Assembly: GCF_902459775.1 (NCBI RefSeq)
Contig: NZ_CABPSQ010000001.1
Location: 806,001 to 870,000 of the forward strand
Direction of reading: 5' to 3'
Length of the DNA stretch: 64,000 bases
DNA from: Pandoraea captiosa
GTDB lineage: Bacteria; Pseudomonadota; Gammaproteobacteria; Burkholderiales; Burkholderiaceae
Shown here: piece after piece, positions 19,301 to 26,942 of the stretch
Numbering within the stretch: the stretch's first letter is position 1
How the letters are laid out: every line of letters starts with the position of its first letter
Notes under the pieces: generated by a model
Told to the model about the DNA's origin: nothing
The model's input: only the letters and a program-made list of their open reading frames with translations
Databases searched by the model: none
Made by a program: the position numbers and the translations under genes

Positions 19301-19484
19301 GTCGCCCAGAGCCCACCTCGGCACGGTGCGCGCGCACGCGACGCCGCTGGCGCGACGCGCATCCGACCATTTGCCGCTGGTGTCGGTGCTGCGCACGACG
19401 GTGCCGGTACAGCGCGCGTCAGGTGCTGCGGGCAAACCCGTCGGCGCTTCGGCCGACACGCAAGCGGTGGCGGTCGAGCGTTGA
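16368..19484 (+). CDS. Phospholipase D - VTT membrane - EEP nuclease-fold fusion
   Basis: 1038 residues with three domains. (1) Residues about 30-480 are a two-copy phospholipase D domain: HHQK with Lys166 and Asp171, and HSK with His399, Lys401 and Asp406, both HKD motifs complete. (2) Residues about 530-740 are a membrane VTT/DedA-like (SNARE-associated) domain with several helices and GRGLGRD. (3) Residues about 780-1020 are an endonuclease/exonuclease/phosphatase fold with SYNVHG, ALQEIE, DVNEW and SDHLPL. The start is GTG directly after the preceding TAA, with GGGGAAG upstream. Cardiolipin-synthase-like phospholipid synthesis or lipid remodelling at the inner membrane is the likely role. 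In E. coli, clsB (PLD) and ybhP (EEP) are separate neighbouring genes. Confidence 0.9.
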   Translation: MRDPGLGHVPPTVSDKLPNKLPEGGSERVPEQTSTLLREGRNCWRIAPAARMRMLVDGEAYFSALREALRAARHTVFILGWDIDSRMQLTPNGPDDGFPPGLRDFLDALVRRRKTLRIYCLSWDFAMLYALEREWLPSVKLDWKTHRRLCFRLDGRHPTGASHHQKVVVIDQRLAFVGGLDLTRNRWDTSAHAPDEPARRDPSGHAYAPFHDVQALVDGKAAQALAEMAEDRWHRATGMHVDLRLRSERDAPYAPLDPWPVSVAPDMTDIDVAISRTAPAFEGRPAVQEIEALYLDAIASARHRLYFENQYFTAKCIGDALSERLMSEDCPDIAVVSRRAESGWLQEQSMGVLRARLYRRLREVDSGERAQRSGHSRRSRFRLYCPEVPGVAPACVNVHSKVMVVDDALLVIGSANLNNRSMALDTECNLAVAANGDARIAAGIARARNRLLAEHLGVTDAAVASALSRDKGLHDAIDTLHRDGERTLTAFTPELKDADDAASPGAVVLDPMEPIDFENVMGTFIETEARPLLAGRIIALVALLLVLAGMALAWRYTPLREWADLPRVMRAVERIRLMPLAPLMIMAVYVAGTLVMVPVTVLIVVTVVVFGPFAGAAYALAGTSLGAMAGYGVGRGLGRDAVQRFGGQRLNALSRQIGDHGLLAMIVLRLMPIAPFTLVNLVVGASRIRLRDCLLGTLIGMLPGILIAAALVDRVAALAQRPSGLTAALLGAVLVLPGMGVVALRRRIRRMDDEDSSRDSSKARGTAGAVLPHEEVVSRELTVASYNVHGCVGTDGQHSPDRIAQVLDEIDADIVALQEIEASDADVGTLARIATARDMHFIPGPTLKRGDVDYGNAIMTRFAPVALRHIDLSVPGREPRAAIDATLAWQDAYGRDVQLRVIATHLGLRPGERREQVQRLLECLANQPGAATVLMGDVNEWCLWGRPLRWLHRFFERAPHVATFPSRWPLLALDRIWTSPRAHLGTVRAHATPLARRASDHLPLVSVLRTTVPVQRASGAAGKPVGASADTQAVAVER

Positions 19485-19543
19485 CTGCGCGGGATCAGGC
19501 TTGGGGTATCAAGTATCGGGTATGAGGTGCCGCGGCGTCTGCA

Positions 19544-20014
19544 TCAGTCGGCCGCGGCGCGATCTAGCGCAGCGATGTCGATCTTGCGCATCGTCATCAT
19601 CGCTTCCATGACGCGGCGGGCCCGGGCGACGTCGGGGTCCGCCATGAGGTCGAGCAACCGCTTTGGCGTGATCTGCCAGGAAAAGCCCCACCGGTCCTTG
19701 CACCAGCCGCATGCGGACTCTTTGCCGCCGTTGCCGAGAATCGCGTTCCAATAGCGGTCCGTTTCTTCCTGATCCTTCGTGACCACCATAAAGCTGACGG
19801 CTTCGTTCGGCTGAAACTCGGGACCGCCGTTCAGTCCCACGAACGGTTGACCGAGCACCGTGAACTCGACCGTCAACTCCTCGCCGGTTCCCACGCCGGG
19901 AATCGGCGAGACGTGGCGGGCCTGAACATGGCTGTCGGGGAAGGTCGCCGCATAGAATTCAGCGGCCTGACGGGCCTCGCCGTTAAACCAGACGCAGGTG
20001 ACTAGCTTCGTCAT
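19544..20014 (-). CDS. VOC family protein, PhnB-like
   Basis: 156 residues of the vicinal oxygen chelate superfamily, PhnB-like branch. It begins MTKLVTCVWFNGEARQAAEFY and includes EELTVEFTVLGQPFVGLNGG, KDQEETDRYWNAI and WGFSWQITP. These are hallmarks of the group often annotated as 3-demethylubiquinone methyltransferase-like, although no methyltransferase activity is implied. The start at 20014 is chosen because AGGAGA lies eight bases upstream. The amidase gene ends 53 bp upstream on the same strand, so the two may be cotranscribed. Confidence 0.9.
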   Translation of the reverse strand: MTKLVTCVWFNGEARQAAEFYAATFPDSHVQARHVSPIPGVGTGEELTVEFTVLGQPFVGLNGGPEFQPNEAVSFMVVTKDQEETDRYWNAILGNGGKESACGWCKDRWGFSWQITPKRLLDLMADPDVARARRVMEAMMTMRKIDIAALDRAAAD

Positions 20015-20067
20015 GAGGGTCTCCTGGAGTGTGAGTTGCCCGCCGCGGGGGCGAGTGCTCCAGATTA

Positions 20068-21588
20068 CTACACCTGCTGGTTGCGAAAGTCCGGCAGCCG
20101 ATTTCCGATGTAGAGCGGCGATGCGGCCCGCGAGTACGCCGACGCCAACTGGAAGGCGGAGAGATCGTCCAGCGTATTGGCGACGATCTGCATGCCGATC
20201 GGCATGTTGCCGGGACCCAGGCCGGCGGGCACGCTCACGACTGGATAGAGTCCCAACATGTTCCACACCCACGTCAACGCGAACTTCAGGCCGGTGACCT
20301 GCTGATCGCCGATCTTCGCCGAGTCGGTCTCGGGTTGCATGCCGTGTTCGGCAGGAATGAGCGGTGTGCCCAACGTTGGCGTGAGTAATGCGCGATAGCC
20401 TTTGAGGAACACGGCTTCCTGGACGCGGCGCTGATACTCGTTGAGCAATTCCTCTGTGTGCACGAGCGCTTCCGGCCCGGCTTTGCCCTGCATTTTTTCG
20501 AAGACGGCCCGCGTGTAGGGCATGAGTTGCTCCGGGTGCTTCATGGCCTCGGTCATCATGCCGCCCATGCTCGTCGACATCAGACCGGCCATATAGGTGT
20601 CGAGGTCGTCGGCGGTGAAGCCGACATCCACGGTCTCGACCGTCACGCCGGCCTGTCGAAGCGCGGCGATGGCCTGCGCCATGGCGCGGGTCACGGCAGG
20701 ATCGAGCGCCGTCATGTGCGGCATCGGATCGTAGGCGACCTTCCAGCCCGACACGCTTTCGTAGCGTGCCGGATAACGCAGGCGAGGGCGCACCGAACTG
20801 TGCACGAGCGGATGCGGGCCCGCCATGGCATCGGTGAGCAGATTCATGTCGTCGAAGGTGCGGGCCATCGGCCCGTCCGTTTCATACGGCACTTCGCTTG
20901 TCGGAATTCTGCCAAAGGGTGGCTTGAAACCGTACAGGCCACATTGCGACGATGGGACGCGGATCGATCCGCCCATGTCGGAGCCGAGCGCCAGCGTTGT
21001 GAATCCCGCTGCCAGCGCGGCGCCCGAGCCGCCGGACGACCCGCCCGGGGTGTAGGCCAGATTCCACGGATTGCGCGTCACGCCCCACAGCCGGGTGGCG
21101 GTCGTCATCCACACGTAGAATTCCGGCACCGTGGTCTGAATGTGGAAAATCGCGCCCGCTGCGCGCAGACGCTCGGCAATCGGGCCGTCGTCCTGTGCGG
21201 GGGGCACATCCTTGAGCAAGGTCGAGCCCATGGTCGTACGCCAGCCGTTCACCGCATATTCGTCCTTGACGGCAACCGTGAGTCCTTCGAGCGGGCGGGC
21301 ATCGCCGCGGCGATACCGGGCCGCCGCCTCATGGGCTGCTGCGCGTGCGTCTTCGTAATGCTTCACCGTGATGCAGTTGACTTTGTCGTTCAGGGTCTCG
21401 ATACGCCGGATCTGGGCGTCGAGAACGTCGACGGGGGAGAGGTGGCCGCGACGGAACTGAGCGATCAGTTCCGTCGCGCTCAGATAGGACGGATCGGTAG
21501 CCGCATGCGCACGAAGTGCTGTGCCGGTGAGCAGCGCCGTGCCTGCGAGGTGTCCGGAAATTCGAAGAAATTCTCGTCGATCGACCAT
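20068..21588 (-). CDS. Amidase signature family hydrolase, Tat-exported
   Basis: 506 residues, amidase signature family. The catalytic triad is visible: Lys in LTVAVKDEY, and the two serines in TPGGSSGGSG and SDMGGSIRVPSS. The N-terminus, DRREFLRISG followed by a hydrophobic stretch ending RAHAA, is a twin-arginine (Tat) signal, so a folded enzyme is exported to the periplasm. This is uncommon but known for some amidases. AGGAG precedes the ATG. The natural amide is not evident. It may share a transcript with the downstream VOC gene. Confidence 0.9.
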   Translation of the reverse strand: MVDRREFLRISGHLAGTALLTGTALRAHAATDPSYLSATELIAQFRRGHLSPVDVLDAQIRRIETLNDKVNCITVKHYEDARAAAHEAAARYRRGDARPLEGLTVAVKDEYAVNGWRTTMGSTLLKDVPPAQDDGPIAERLRAAGAIFHIQTTVPEFYVWMTTATRLWGVTRNPWNLAYTPGGSSGGSGAALAAGFTTLALGSDMGGSIRVPSSQCGLYGFKPPFGRIPTSEVPYETDGPMARTFDDMNLLTDAMAGPHPLVHSSVRPRLRYPARYESVSGWKVAYDPMPHMTALDPAVTRAMAQAIAALRQAGVTVETVDVGFTADDLDTYMAGLMSTSMGGMMTEAMKHPEQLMPYTRAVFEKMQGKAGPEALVHTEELLNEYQRRVQEAVFLKGYRALLTPTLGTPLIPAEHGMQPETDSAKIGDQQVTGLKFALTWVWNMLGLYPVVSVPAGLGPGNMPIGMQIVANTLDDLSAFQLASAYSRAASPLYIGNRLPDFRNQQV

Positions 21589-21954
21589 GAATCGTTCTCC
21601 TGAATGTCAGGCATTGCGTTGAGCGACAACTATATCCCAACCCGGAGGGGCGATTGACGAATCATTTGATTCGTAATCCAATGAAAAATGCGTAATAAAA
21701 AAACCTTCCCGTACTCGGGAAAGTGAGACGAGTCTTTCGCCGTCAACGCACCAGCGACCGAAAATTCACGGAAACCCATGAAAACAGCGCTCGATCCGGT
21801 GAAGGCGTCGCACACCGATATCCCCGTGGCGTGCCCGCCACGCGAGCGTTTCGGCGGTTGCGTATTTGAATTTCCCAAGTGACAATCGGCAAAACCCGGC
21901 GCCTGGAACAAACGACGCGCAGGGCGGGCAAAAACGACTATCGATCGGGACAAG
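21589..21954. other. 366-bp AT-richer intergenic region
   Basis: No protein gene is convincing here, although both strands carry short open frames. Base composition is clearly more AT-rich than the neighbours. It contains a minus-strand terminator at 21697-21721 with no recognised gene ahead of it, and so may encode a small RNA on the minus strand. A weak promoter for it (TTGCCG at 21887-21892, TCAAAT at 21864-21869, minus strand, 17-bp spacing) can be drawn. Confidence 0.45.
21697..21721 (-). terminator. Intrinsic terminator, minus strand
   Basis: On the minus strand, TTCCCG-AGTA-CGGGAA forms a 6-bp stem with tetraloop, followed by GG and seven T. It would stop a transcript running leftwards, from a region where no minus-strand gene is recognised. 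Confidence 0.7.
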
Positions 21955-22203
21955 ATGGCTGCCAAAGTGGTGAAGTATTCGCGCGATGGCGTAATTTATT
22001 ACGAAATTCGGGGTGCTCTGCCTGACGGCACGCGATACGTCGATCGGGTGGGGTTTAGCGAACGTGAGTTGGCATTCCGCCATCTCGTTGCGGCAAGAAT
22101 CAGGCTGCTGCGACATGAGTATGAGCAGTTGTGCCGTCGCGTTCGGGCGGAGTGCGTCGCAGAGGTCGCCGGGCCGCGCTGCGCAAGACATCTGATTTTC
22201 TAA
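21955..22203 (+). CDS. Small hypothetical protein
   Basis: 82 residues. It begins with a plausible beta-hairpin (KVVKYSRDGVIYYEIRG, then DGTRYVDRVGF) followed by a basic helix with two cysteine-containing turns. The codon composition is less GC-biased than that of surrounding genes, and the ribosome binding site is weak (GGGACAAG). I do not recognise a family. Antisense frames of similar length exist, but they lack a plausible protein pattern. It precedes the diguanylate cyclase on the same strand by 142 bp. Confidence 0.45.
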   Translation: MAAKVVKYSRDGVIYYEIRGALPDGTRYVDRVGFSERELAFRHLVAARIRLLRHEYEQLCRRVRAECVAEVAGPRCARHLIF

Positions 22204-22345
22204 GCGATATTTTCGGCGTATGCCGTACACCCCAACGCGCGCCATGGGCACCGCAATGAGAAGCGATGCGTTGTCATGATGATGAAACATTCACATATTG
22301 AGATTGTCTTGGACTGGCCGAGCGCTTGAAGGCCGTTAGAAATCA

Positions 22346-23746
22346 ATGGAATTCGTAACAAAAGAGGTCCTGGCCAGTTGCATGGAGTTGCTGCTGGACG
22401 CAGTATTTCTCGTCAATCGGGCCGGCACGCTGGTGTATGTGAGTCCGGCCTGCGAGGCGATTCTCGGGTATTCGTCACAAGAGTTGATGGGCCGCTCGAT
22501 GATCGATTTCGTGGCGAAGGAAGACCGCGAACGCACCATCGAAGAATCGAAGCTCGTGATGGCCGGGCGTGCACGAATCGGATTCGAGAACCGTTACATT
22601 CACAAGGACGGACACTACGTCCACATCATGTGGTCGGCCCGCTGGTCCGAGGAGCACGGCCTGCGTATCGGCGTCGCGCGCGACGTCTCTGCCCGCAAGC
22701 GCGCCGAAGCGCTCCAGCGCGCCACTTATTCCATCTCCGAGGCAGCACACGACGCCGCCGACATCCGCTCGCTTTGCAAGGCCGTTCACGATACCTTGGG
22801 TTCGCTGTTTCCCATCGATGCCATCGTCGTGACGACGTGCGACGCGCAGGCGATGGCCTGGGACAAGGCATATCAGTATCGCGAGAGCGCCGAAGTGCCA
22901 TGGGTCGACTGGGCACAGGCAGAACAACTGTCGACGCAAGCCACGGATGCACAGGCGCCGCTCTGGCGCCTGATCGAAGTCGAGCCTGGCGACACCGCGG
23001 CGAACGCGCCTGTCGGGGTAAGGGCGGTGCCACTGTCCCTTGACGGCAACGTCGAGGCGGCGCGACATGCGCTTGCCGTGTTGCCGATGCACACGGCGCG
23101 CCGTGCGGTGGGCACGCTCATGATCTACGGTCCGGTCAGGGCATTGCAGGCCGAGGCCGCGCAGCGGCTGCTGGCGTTCGTGTGCGATCAGACCGCGCTG
23201 GCCATCGAGCGCAAGCAACTGATCGACGACCTCTACAACGCGGCGCGCTTCGATGAGCTCACGGGATTGCCGAATCGCCGCACGTTCGGCGAATACGCGG
23301 GCGACGCCGTACGCCGAGCACAGCGCACCAACGGCCGGCTGGCACTACTCTTTGCCGACGTCGACGGCTTCAAGGACGTGAACGACAGTCTGGGGCACGC
23401 CGTCGGTGACATCGTGCTCAGGGAAATCGGACGCCGTATGCAGGTCGGTGTCACCGACTGCGGCTTTGCGGCGCGCTACTCCGGCGACGAATTCGTCGCC
23501 CTCGTTCATGACGCGGAGATCGTCGATCGGATCGACTTTGCGCTCACGCGTCTTCGCGCGGAAATCGAGCAGGTCATCGCCGTCGACAACGCTCAGGTGG
23601 CCGTGCGCGTGAGTTTCGGTGTGGCGGTGTTTCCGGATGACGGCGAATCAATGAATGAGCTCATACGCGTCGCCGATCAACGCATGTACGCCAACAAGGC
23701 CGCGCGCAAGTCGGGTGGCGCGAGCTTTCTGGAGCGACTTCTTTAG
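22346..23746 (+). CDS. Diguanylate cyclase with PAS and GAF sensors
   Basis: 466 residues: PAS domain (about 8-115, with FVAKEDRERTIEE and the C-terminal VARDVSARKRAE), GAF-like domain (about 140-295), then GGDEF (about 300-466). The active-site motif is SGDEF at 379-383, a conservative variant that is often active. The preceding FDELTGLPNRRTF and ADVDGFKDVNDSLGH blocks are intact. The inhibitory RxxD I-site position reads Thr-Asp-Cys-Gly, so product inhibition through that site should be absent. It has no membrane segment, so it is a cytoplasmic c-di-GMP synthase sensing an unknown signal. The start lacks a strong Shine-Dalgarno. Confidence 0.9.
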   Translation: MEFVTKEVLASCMELLLDAVFLVNRAGTLVYVSPACEAILGYSSQELMGRSMIDFVAKEDRERTIEESKLVMAGRARIGFENRYIHKDGHYVHIMWSARWSEEHGLRIGVARDVSARKRAEALQRATYSISEAAHDAADIRSLCKAVHDTLGSLFPIDAIVVTTCDAQAMAWDKAYQYRESAEVPWVDWAQAEQLSTQATDAQAPLWRLIEVEPGDTAANAPVGVRAVPLSLDGNVEAARHALAVLPMHTARRAVGTLMIYGPVRALQAEAAQRLLAFVCDQTALAIERKQLIDDLYNAARFDELTGLPNRRTFGEYAGDAVRRAQRTNGRLALLFADVDGFKDVNDSLGHAVGDIVLREIGRRMQVGVTDCGFAARYSGDEFVALVHDAEIVDRIDFALTRLRAEIEQVIAVDNAQVAVRVSFGVAVFPDDGESMNELIRVADQRMYANKAARKSGGASFLERLL

Positions 23747-23772
23747 CGAGGCGGATGCGCGGTCCGTGGCGC

Positions 23773-24558
23773 TCACCCCAGCGTCTGCGTCGGCCACACC
23801 ATTTCGATTTCCACCGCAATCGAGCGTGCCAGTCCGTCGAGATCGGGAAATAGCGACGCGTTCGTGACGTTCATCCGGTATAGCCATTTCATGGCGTCGG
23901 CGCGCAATGCGACGGGCAGGACGATTTTGCGCAGCAACGGTTCATCGCTTTCATAACCGTCCAGAATCCGGTGCAACGGTCGGTCGATGACGCCGGGCAC
24001 GACGAACGTCCCCGATTGTGCGATCAGGCGACCATCCATTTCCTCGGGCTCACCGAACCACACCACCTCGTTGTCGTTGCCGAGGAAGTACTTCTCCATG
24101 TTGCCCTTGACGCGCGGATCGATCGTATCGCGCGTGAGCCACGGAGCATGCCGCGGGCGTGCGCGATCGTCGTAGAGCGCCGGGGTGTTGAGCGCGAAGA
24201 TGGCGGAGTCGGACGTGGCGCGCTCCAGGGCGAAGAATGCGGCGACGAAAGGGGACTTCGTGAAGTCGAGCAACCGTGTCGGGGCGCCGTGGTGCTGCAT
24301 CAGTCCGAGGCAGCGCAGGTCGTCATGCAGCAATTTGGGCCAGGGCACGTGGTTGTGGGCCTTGCGCCGGAAAATGCGGATCGCGCGCGCCTCGCGGCTG
24401 CGCCACTGGTCCTTGTCGGACACGTAGGCGTGAAGGTAGCGCGACAGGGAACTCTGGAGATGCCAGCGGGCATCCTGCTGCCCGCGAAAGGCCCACCCTT
24501 CGAAGCGAGAGGACAACTCCATGAAATCCTTCCAGCTCTCGACGACGGTGGTGTCCAT
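23773..24558 (-). CDS. FRG-domain protein
   Basis: 261 residues. The N-terminal half is an FRG domain, named for the motif seen here in GWAFRGQQDARW. A second conserved block, LMQHHGAPTRLLDFTKSPFV, comes about 65 residues later. The frame extends upstream to a TTG at 24603, but the ATG at 24558 is preferred since AAGGA lies upstream of it. FRG domains occur in predicted phage-defence and toxin-like proteins as well as alone; no function has been shown for this type to my knowledge. It is convergent with the diguanylate cyclase and follows the DUF2938 gene. Confidence 0.85.
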   Translation of the reverse strand: MDTTVVESWKDFMELSSRFEGWAFRGQQDARWHLQSSLSRYLHAYVSDKDQWRSREARAIRIFRRKAHNHVPWPKLLHDDLRCLGLMQHHGAPTRLLDFTKSPFVAAFFALERATSDSAIFALNTPALYDDRARPRHAPWLTRDTIDPRVKGNMEKYFLGNDNEVVWFGEPEEMDGRLIAQSGTFVVPGVIDRPLHRILDGYESDEPLLRKIVLPVALRADAMKWLYRMNVTNASLFPDLDGLARSIAVEIEMVWPTQTLG

Positions 24559-24747
24559 AGGGGGCGAAATCCTTGATTTTGTGAGGACGCCACGGCGCGG
24601 CAATTACGCGATGGCGTCGGCCACTATAGTACGGCGTCCGTGACAGCTCAAGCGCGCCGCGCGGGATTGGGCCGTGGGCCGGGGCGTTCGACAGCCAGGC
24701 CGAAGACCGGTCGGAAGACCGGTGCAGACCGACATGACGGCTGGGCA

Positions 24748-25257
24748 CTATCCCTTAGGCGACACAACGAGGAGATGGACGAGCCACGCGCCGACGTACA
24801 GACCGACACCGAACACGCTGTGCGTCACCAGGCTGCGCAGTCTCGCCTGTGTCGGGTTTGGCGTTCTTGACGCGGCAATGCCTGCCCCGAGGGCGGGCTG
24901 CATGACGAAGAACGGCATCACGACGGTGACGACACCGAACGCAAGCGCTGGCAAAAGTGTCGGCGATGCCAGCCACGTCGGACCGGCGAGTCCGACCAGA
25001 CCGGCGGCGAAGGCGACACCAATCGCGTAGTGGGCGAACCACCCAAGCGCGCGTTCGCCGCGCACCGGGGCTGCCCGCCCGATGCCGGCGTGAGCGAAAC
25101 GCCCGGCAGGCATATGCCCGAGCCAGCGTCCGACCATGGCGAAGTCGAGCGGCACGATGCCGAAGACACGGCGCAGCAGCAGGCTCCAGACGTCCATCGC
25201 AAGGGTGGCCAATACGCCGATAGCCAGAATCTGTGCCGCAAGACCGAGCGTTCCCAT
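24748..25257 (-). CDS. DUF2938 family membrane protein
   Basis: 169 residues and four predicted membrane helices, matching DUF2938. Characteristic pieces are ATLAMDVWSLLLRRVFGI, GRWLGHMPAGRF, GWFAHYAIGVAFAA and a C-terminal VFGVGLYVGAWLV. The function is unknown. The start is preceded by AGGAG. It is divergent from a MerR regulator, and its promoter has the 19-bp spacer and internal palindrome that MerR-family activators require, so its expression is probably induced by the signal that MerR protein senses. Confidence 0.85.
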   Translation of the reverse strand: MGTLGLAAQILAIGVLATLAMDVWSLLLRRVFGIVPLDFAMVGRWLGHMPAGRFAHAGIGRAAPVRGERALGWFAHYAIGVAFAAGLVGLAGPTWLASPTLLPALAFGVVTVVMPFFVMQPALGAGIAASRTPNPTQARLRSLVTHSVFGVGLYVGAWLVHLLVVSPKG

Positions 25258-25360
25258 TTCCCTCTCCTGAATCTTCAAAGGCTTCCATGTGCTGAACGGT
25301 CTGCCCGTTCCGAACATGCTCTAAAGGGTCACGACGTGACGCCATGACCGCGATTGGGGC

Positions 25361-25391
25361 ACTATACGAATTCAAGTCAACTTGAGGTCAA
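25361..25391 (-). promoter_or_regulatory. MerR-type promoter with 19-bp spacer
   Basis: Read on the minus strand: TTGACC (-35, 25391-25386), a 19-bp spacer, then TATAGT (-10, 25366-25361). The spacer holds a palindrome, TCAAGT-TG-ACTTGA (25385-25372). Near-consensus boxes with an over-long spacer and a central dyad are the defining features of promoters activated by MerR-family proteins; the dyad resembles the SoxR box. It drives the DUF2938 gene and lies 12 bp from the merR start codon. Confidence 0.85.
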
Positions 25392-25402
25392 GTGGGGGCG
25401 AT

Positions 25403-25867
25403 ATGGCATTGGACATTGGCGAAGTCGTGGCACGGGCTGGCGTGCCGCCGTCCACGCTGCGGTATTACGAGGAAAAGGGATTGATCGCCGCGACCGGCCG
25501 ACGGGGGCTGCGTCGACAGTACGACGACTCGGTGTTGCAGACGTTGTCGCTGATCGCGCTGGGACGAACCGCCGGCTTCTCGCTCGACGACATTGCGGGC
25601 ATGCTGCTTCCGCGCGGCAAGGCGAACATCGATCGAGCGCGTCTGGCAGCGAGAGCCGACGACATCGACAAGACAATCCGACAACTCAGCGCGCTACGCG
25701 ACGGCCTTCGTCACGCAGCGGTGTGTCCCGCACCGGAACACCTGGCGTGCCCGCAGTTTCAGCGACTGATGCGGCTCGCGAGTGCGAAGCAGGCCAGGGT
25801 GTCGGTGCGTGATACGCCGCCGCCGCGTGTCGGTACGGACAAGTCGAAGCGGCGCGCGGCGGCCTAG
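25403..25867 (+). CDS. MerR-family transcriptional regulator
   Basis: 154 residues. The winged HTH is at residues 1-70 (DIGEVVARAGVPPSTLRYYEEKG), followed by the dimerisation helix and a C-terminal pair of cysteines in VCPAPEHLACPQF, conserved in a common uncharacterised MerR subgroup. The four-cysteine SoxR cluster is not present. A TTG at 25382 is in frame, but the ATG at 25403 with a G-rich site just upstream is better. It is divergent from the DUF2938 gene and should activate the promoter at 25361-25391. A basic low-complexity tail (KSKRRAAA) ends the protein. Confidence 0.9.
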   Translation: MALDIGEVVARAGVPPSTLRYYEEKGLIAATGRRGLRRQYDDSVLQTLSLIALGRTAGFSLDDIAGMLLPRGKANIDRARLAARADDIDKTIRQLSALRDGLRHAAVCPAPEHLACPQFQRLMRLASAKQARVSVRDTPPPRVGTDKSKRRAAA

Positions 25868-25871
25868 CGCG

Positions 25872-25898
25872 GCGCTTCAGGCGCTTCAGGCGCTTCAG
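25872..25898. repeat. 9-bp tandem repeat, three copies
   Basis: Three copies of GCGCTTCAG (25872-25898). The array bridges the end of the merR gene and the stop of the convergent regulator gene at 25895, another instance of a short tandem array at a gene end. Confidence 0.95.
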
Positions 25899-26845
25899 GC
25901 TGCGCGAGCCGGGAAGAGGCGGGCCGTGAGGCTGGAAAGCGCTTCATCGGTCGTGAGGTCGGACGTGTCGAGCGTCATATCGGCCAGACGGTAGAGGGAC
26001 TCGCGAGCGTCGAGCATCCGGTGAATGTGTTCGAGCGCTTCGCCGCGCAATGCTTCGGTGGCAATGCGCGCGTCGTTCTGCTGCATGACGCGCTGAAAGT
26101 GGACGTCGGGCCGGGCCCGTAGCCACACGGTGCGAAACGCGCGAAGCACCCGTTCGTAAGTCGGTGCTTCCGACACGATGCCCCCGCCCGTGGCCAGCAC
26201 GACATGCTCATGCTCGGCGATGATCTGCTCGATGCACTGACGTTCGATGCGGCGCATAGCCGCCTGTCCGTAGAGCGTAATGACTTCGCCGATGGCGATG
26301 CCGGCTTCGCGCTCGACTTCCTTGTCCAGTTCGATGAACGGTGCACCCATGGCTTGCGCCAGTCGGGGGCCGAGCGTCGATTTTCCCGCGCCGCGAAGCC
26401 CGATGAGGGCAATGCGCTGCCCGGTGTGGCGGTCCTGCGCGGCACTGGGCGCCACGATCTGGCGACGCAGGCGGGAAAGCACTTCGGCGGGCTGCTGCCG
26501 CAGGTACTCGATCAGGATGAGCAGGTCGCCGTCGTACGCCGGGCGCTCGGCCACCAGTGTTTCGACGCCCACGTTCAGGGCTTCGGCCAGTTTGTGCAGC
26601 ACGGCAAGCGATACGTTGCCGGTACCTGCTTCCACGCGTGCGAGATAGGGCAGTGAAACGCCCGACTGCGCGGCCAGCTGCTTGCGTGTCATGCCACGCT
26701 GCGCACGCAACGTTCGGACCTGACGCGCCAGCGACGCCAGACGCGACGATACTCGGACGTGATCGATCCGGTCGGCGGTCCGATCATCGGTCTGGTCGGT
26801 GGGGTCGTCCAGATCGGCAGGGATGTCGGCGGGCGGCTGCGTCAT
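25895..26845 (-). CDS. BoxR/BzdR-type regulator (HTH + shikimate-kinase-like)
   Basis: 316 residues. The XRE-type HTH lies at about residues 37-95 (RAQRGMTRKQLAAQSGVSLP). A linker follows, then a shikimate-kinase-like domain from about residue 143 with Walker A GLRGAGKST (149-157). This is the architecture of BoxR and BzdR, the benzoyl-CoA-responsive repressors of aromatic degradation, where the kinase-like domain senses a CoA thioester. Here the divergent operon contains CoA enzymes but no box-pathway genes, so the effector is probably a different acyl-CoA. The first 30 residues are Asp/Thr-rich and the start is not supported by a good ribosome binding site. Confidence 0.9.
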   Translation of the reverse strand: MTQPPADIPADLDDPTDQTDDRTADRIDHVRVSSRLASLARQVRTLRAQRGMTRKQLAAQSGVSLPYLARVEAGTGNVSLAVLHKLAEALNVGVETLVAERPAYDGDLLILIEYLRQQPAEVLSRLRRQIVAPSAAQDRHTGQRIALIGLRGAGKSTLGPRLAQAMGAPFIELDKEVEREAGIAIGEVITLYGQAAMRRIERQCIEQIIAEHEHVVLATGGGIVSEAPTYERVLRAFRTVWLRARPDVHFQRVMQQNDARIATEALRGEALEHIHRMLDARESLYRLADMTLDTSDLTTDEALSSLTARLFPARAA

Positions 26846-26875
26846 GAGTCAGCGAATTCGTCGGGGTGAGCGGTA

Positions 26876-26891
26876 AATATACTATGAGATA
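26876..26891. promoter_or_regulatory. Operator-like site near regulator start
   Basis: AATATACTATGAGATA shares 13 of 16 positions with the palindrome at 27018-27033. It sits about 30 bp upstream of the BoxR-type regulator start, where an autoregulatory site would be expected. Confidence 0.45.
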
Positions 26892-26942
26892 TCACCTCGT
26901 CACCTCGCTTGCATAGTTAATCCCGCTCTTTACGTCTTTAAC

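Noticed and set aside
21766-22290. Minus-strand 174-residue frame as the gene ahead of the 21697 terminator
   Set aside because: No plausible start signal, no protein pattern, and it overlaps the better small plus-strand frame; left as possible non-coding RNA.
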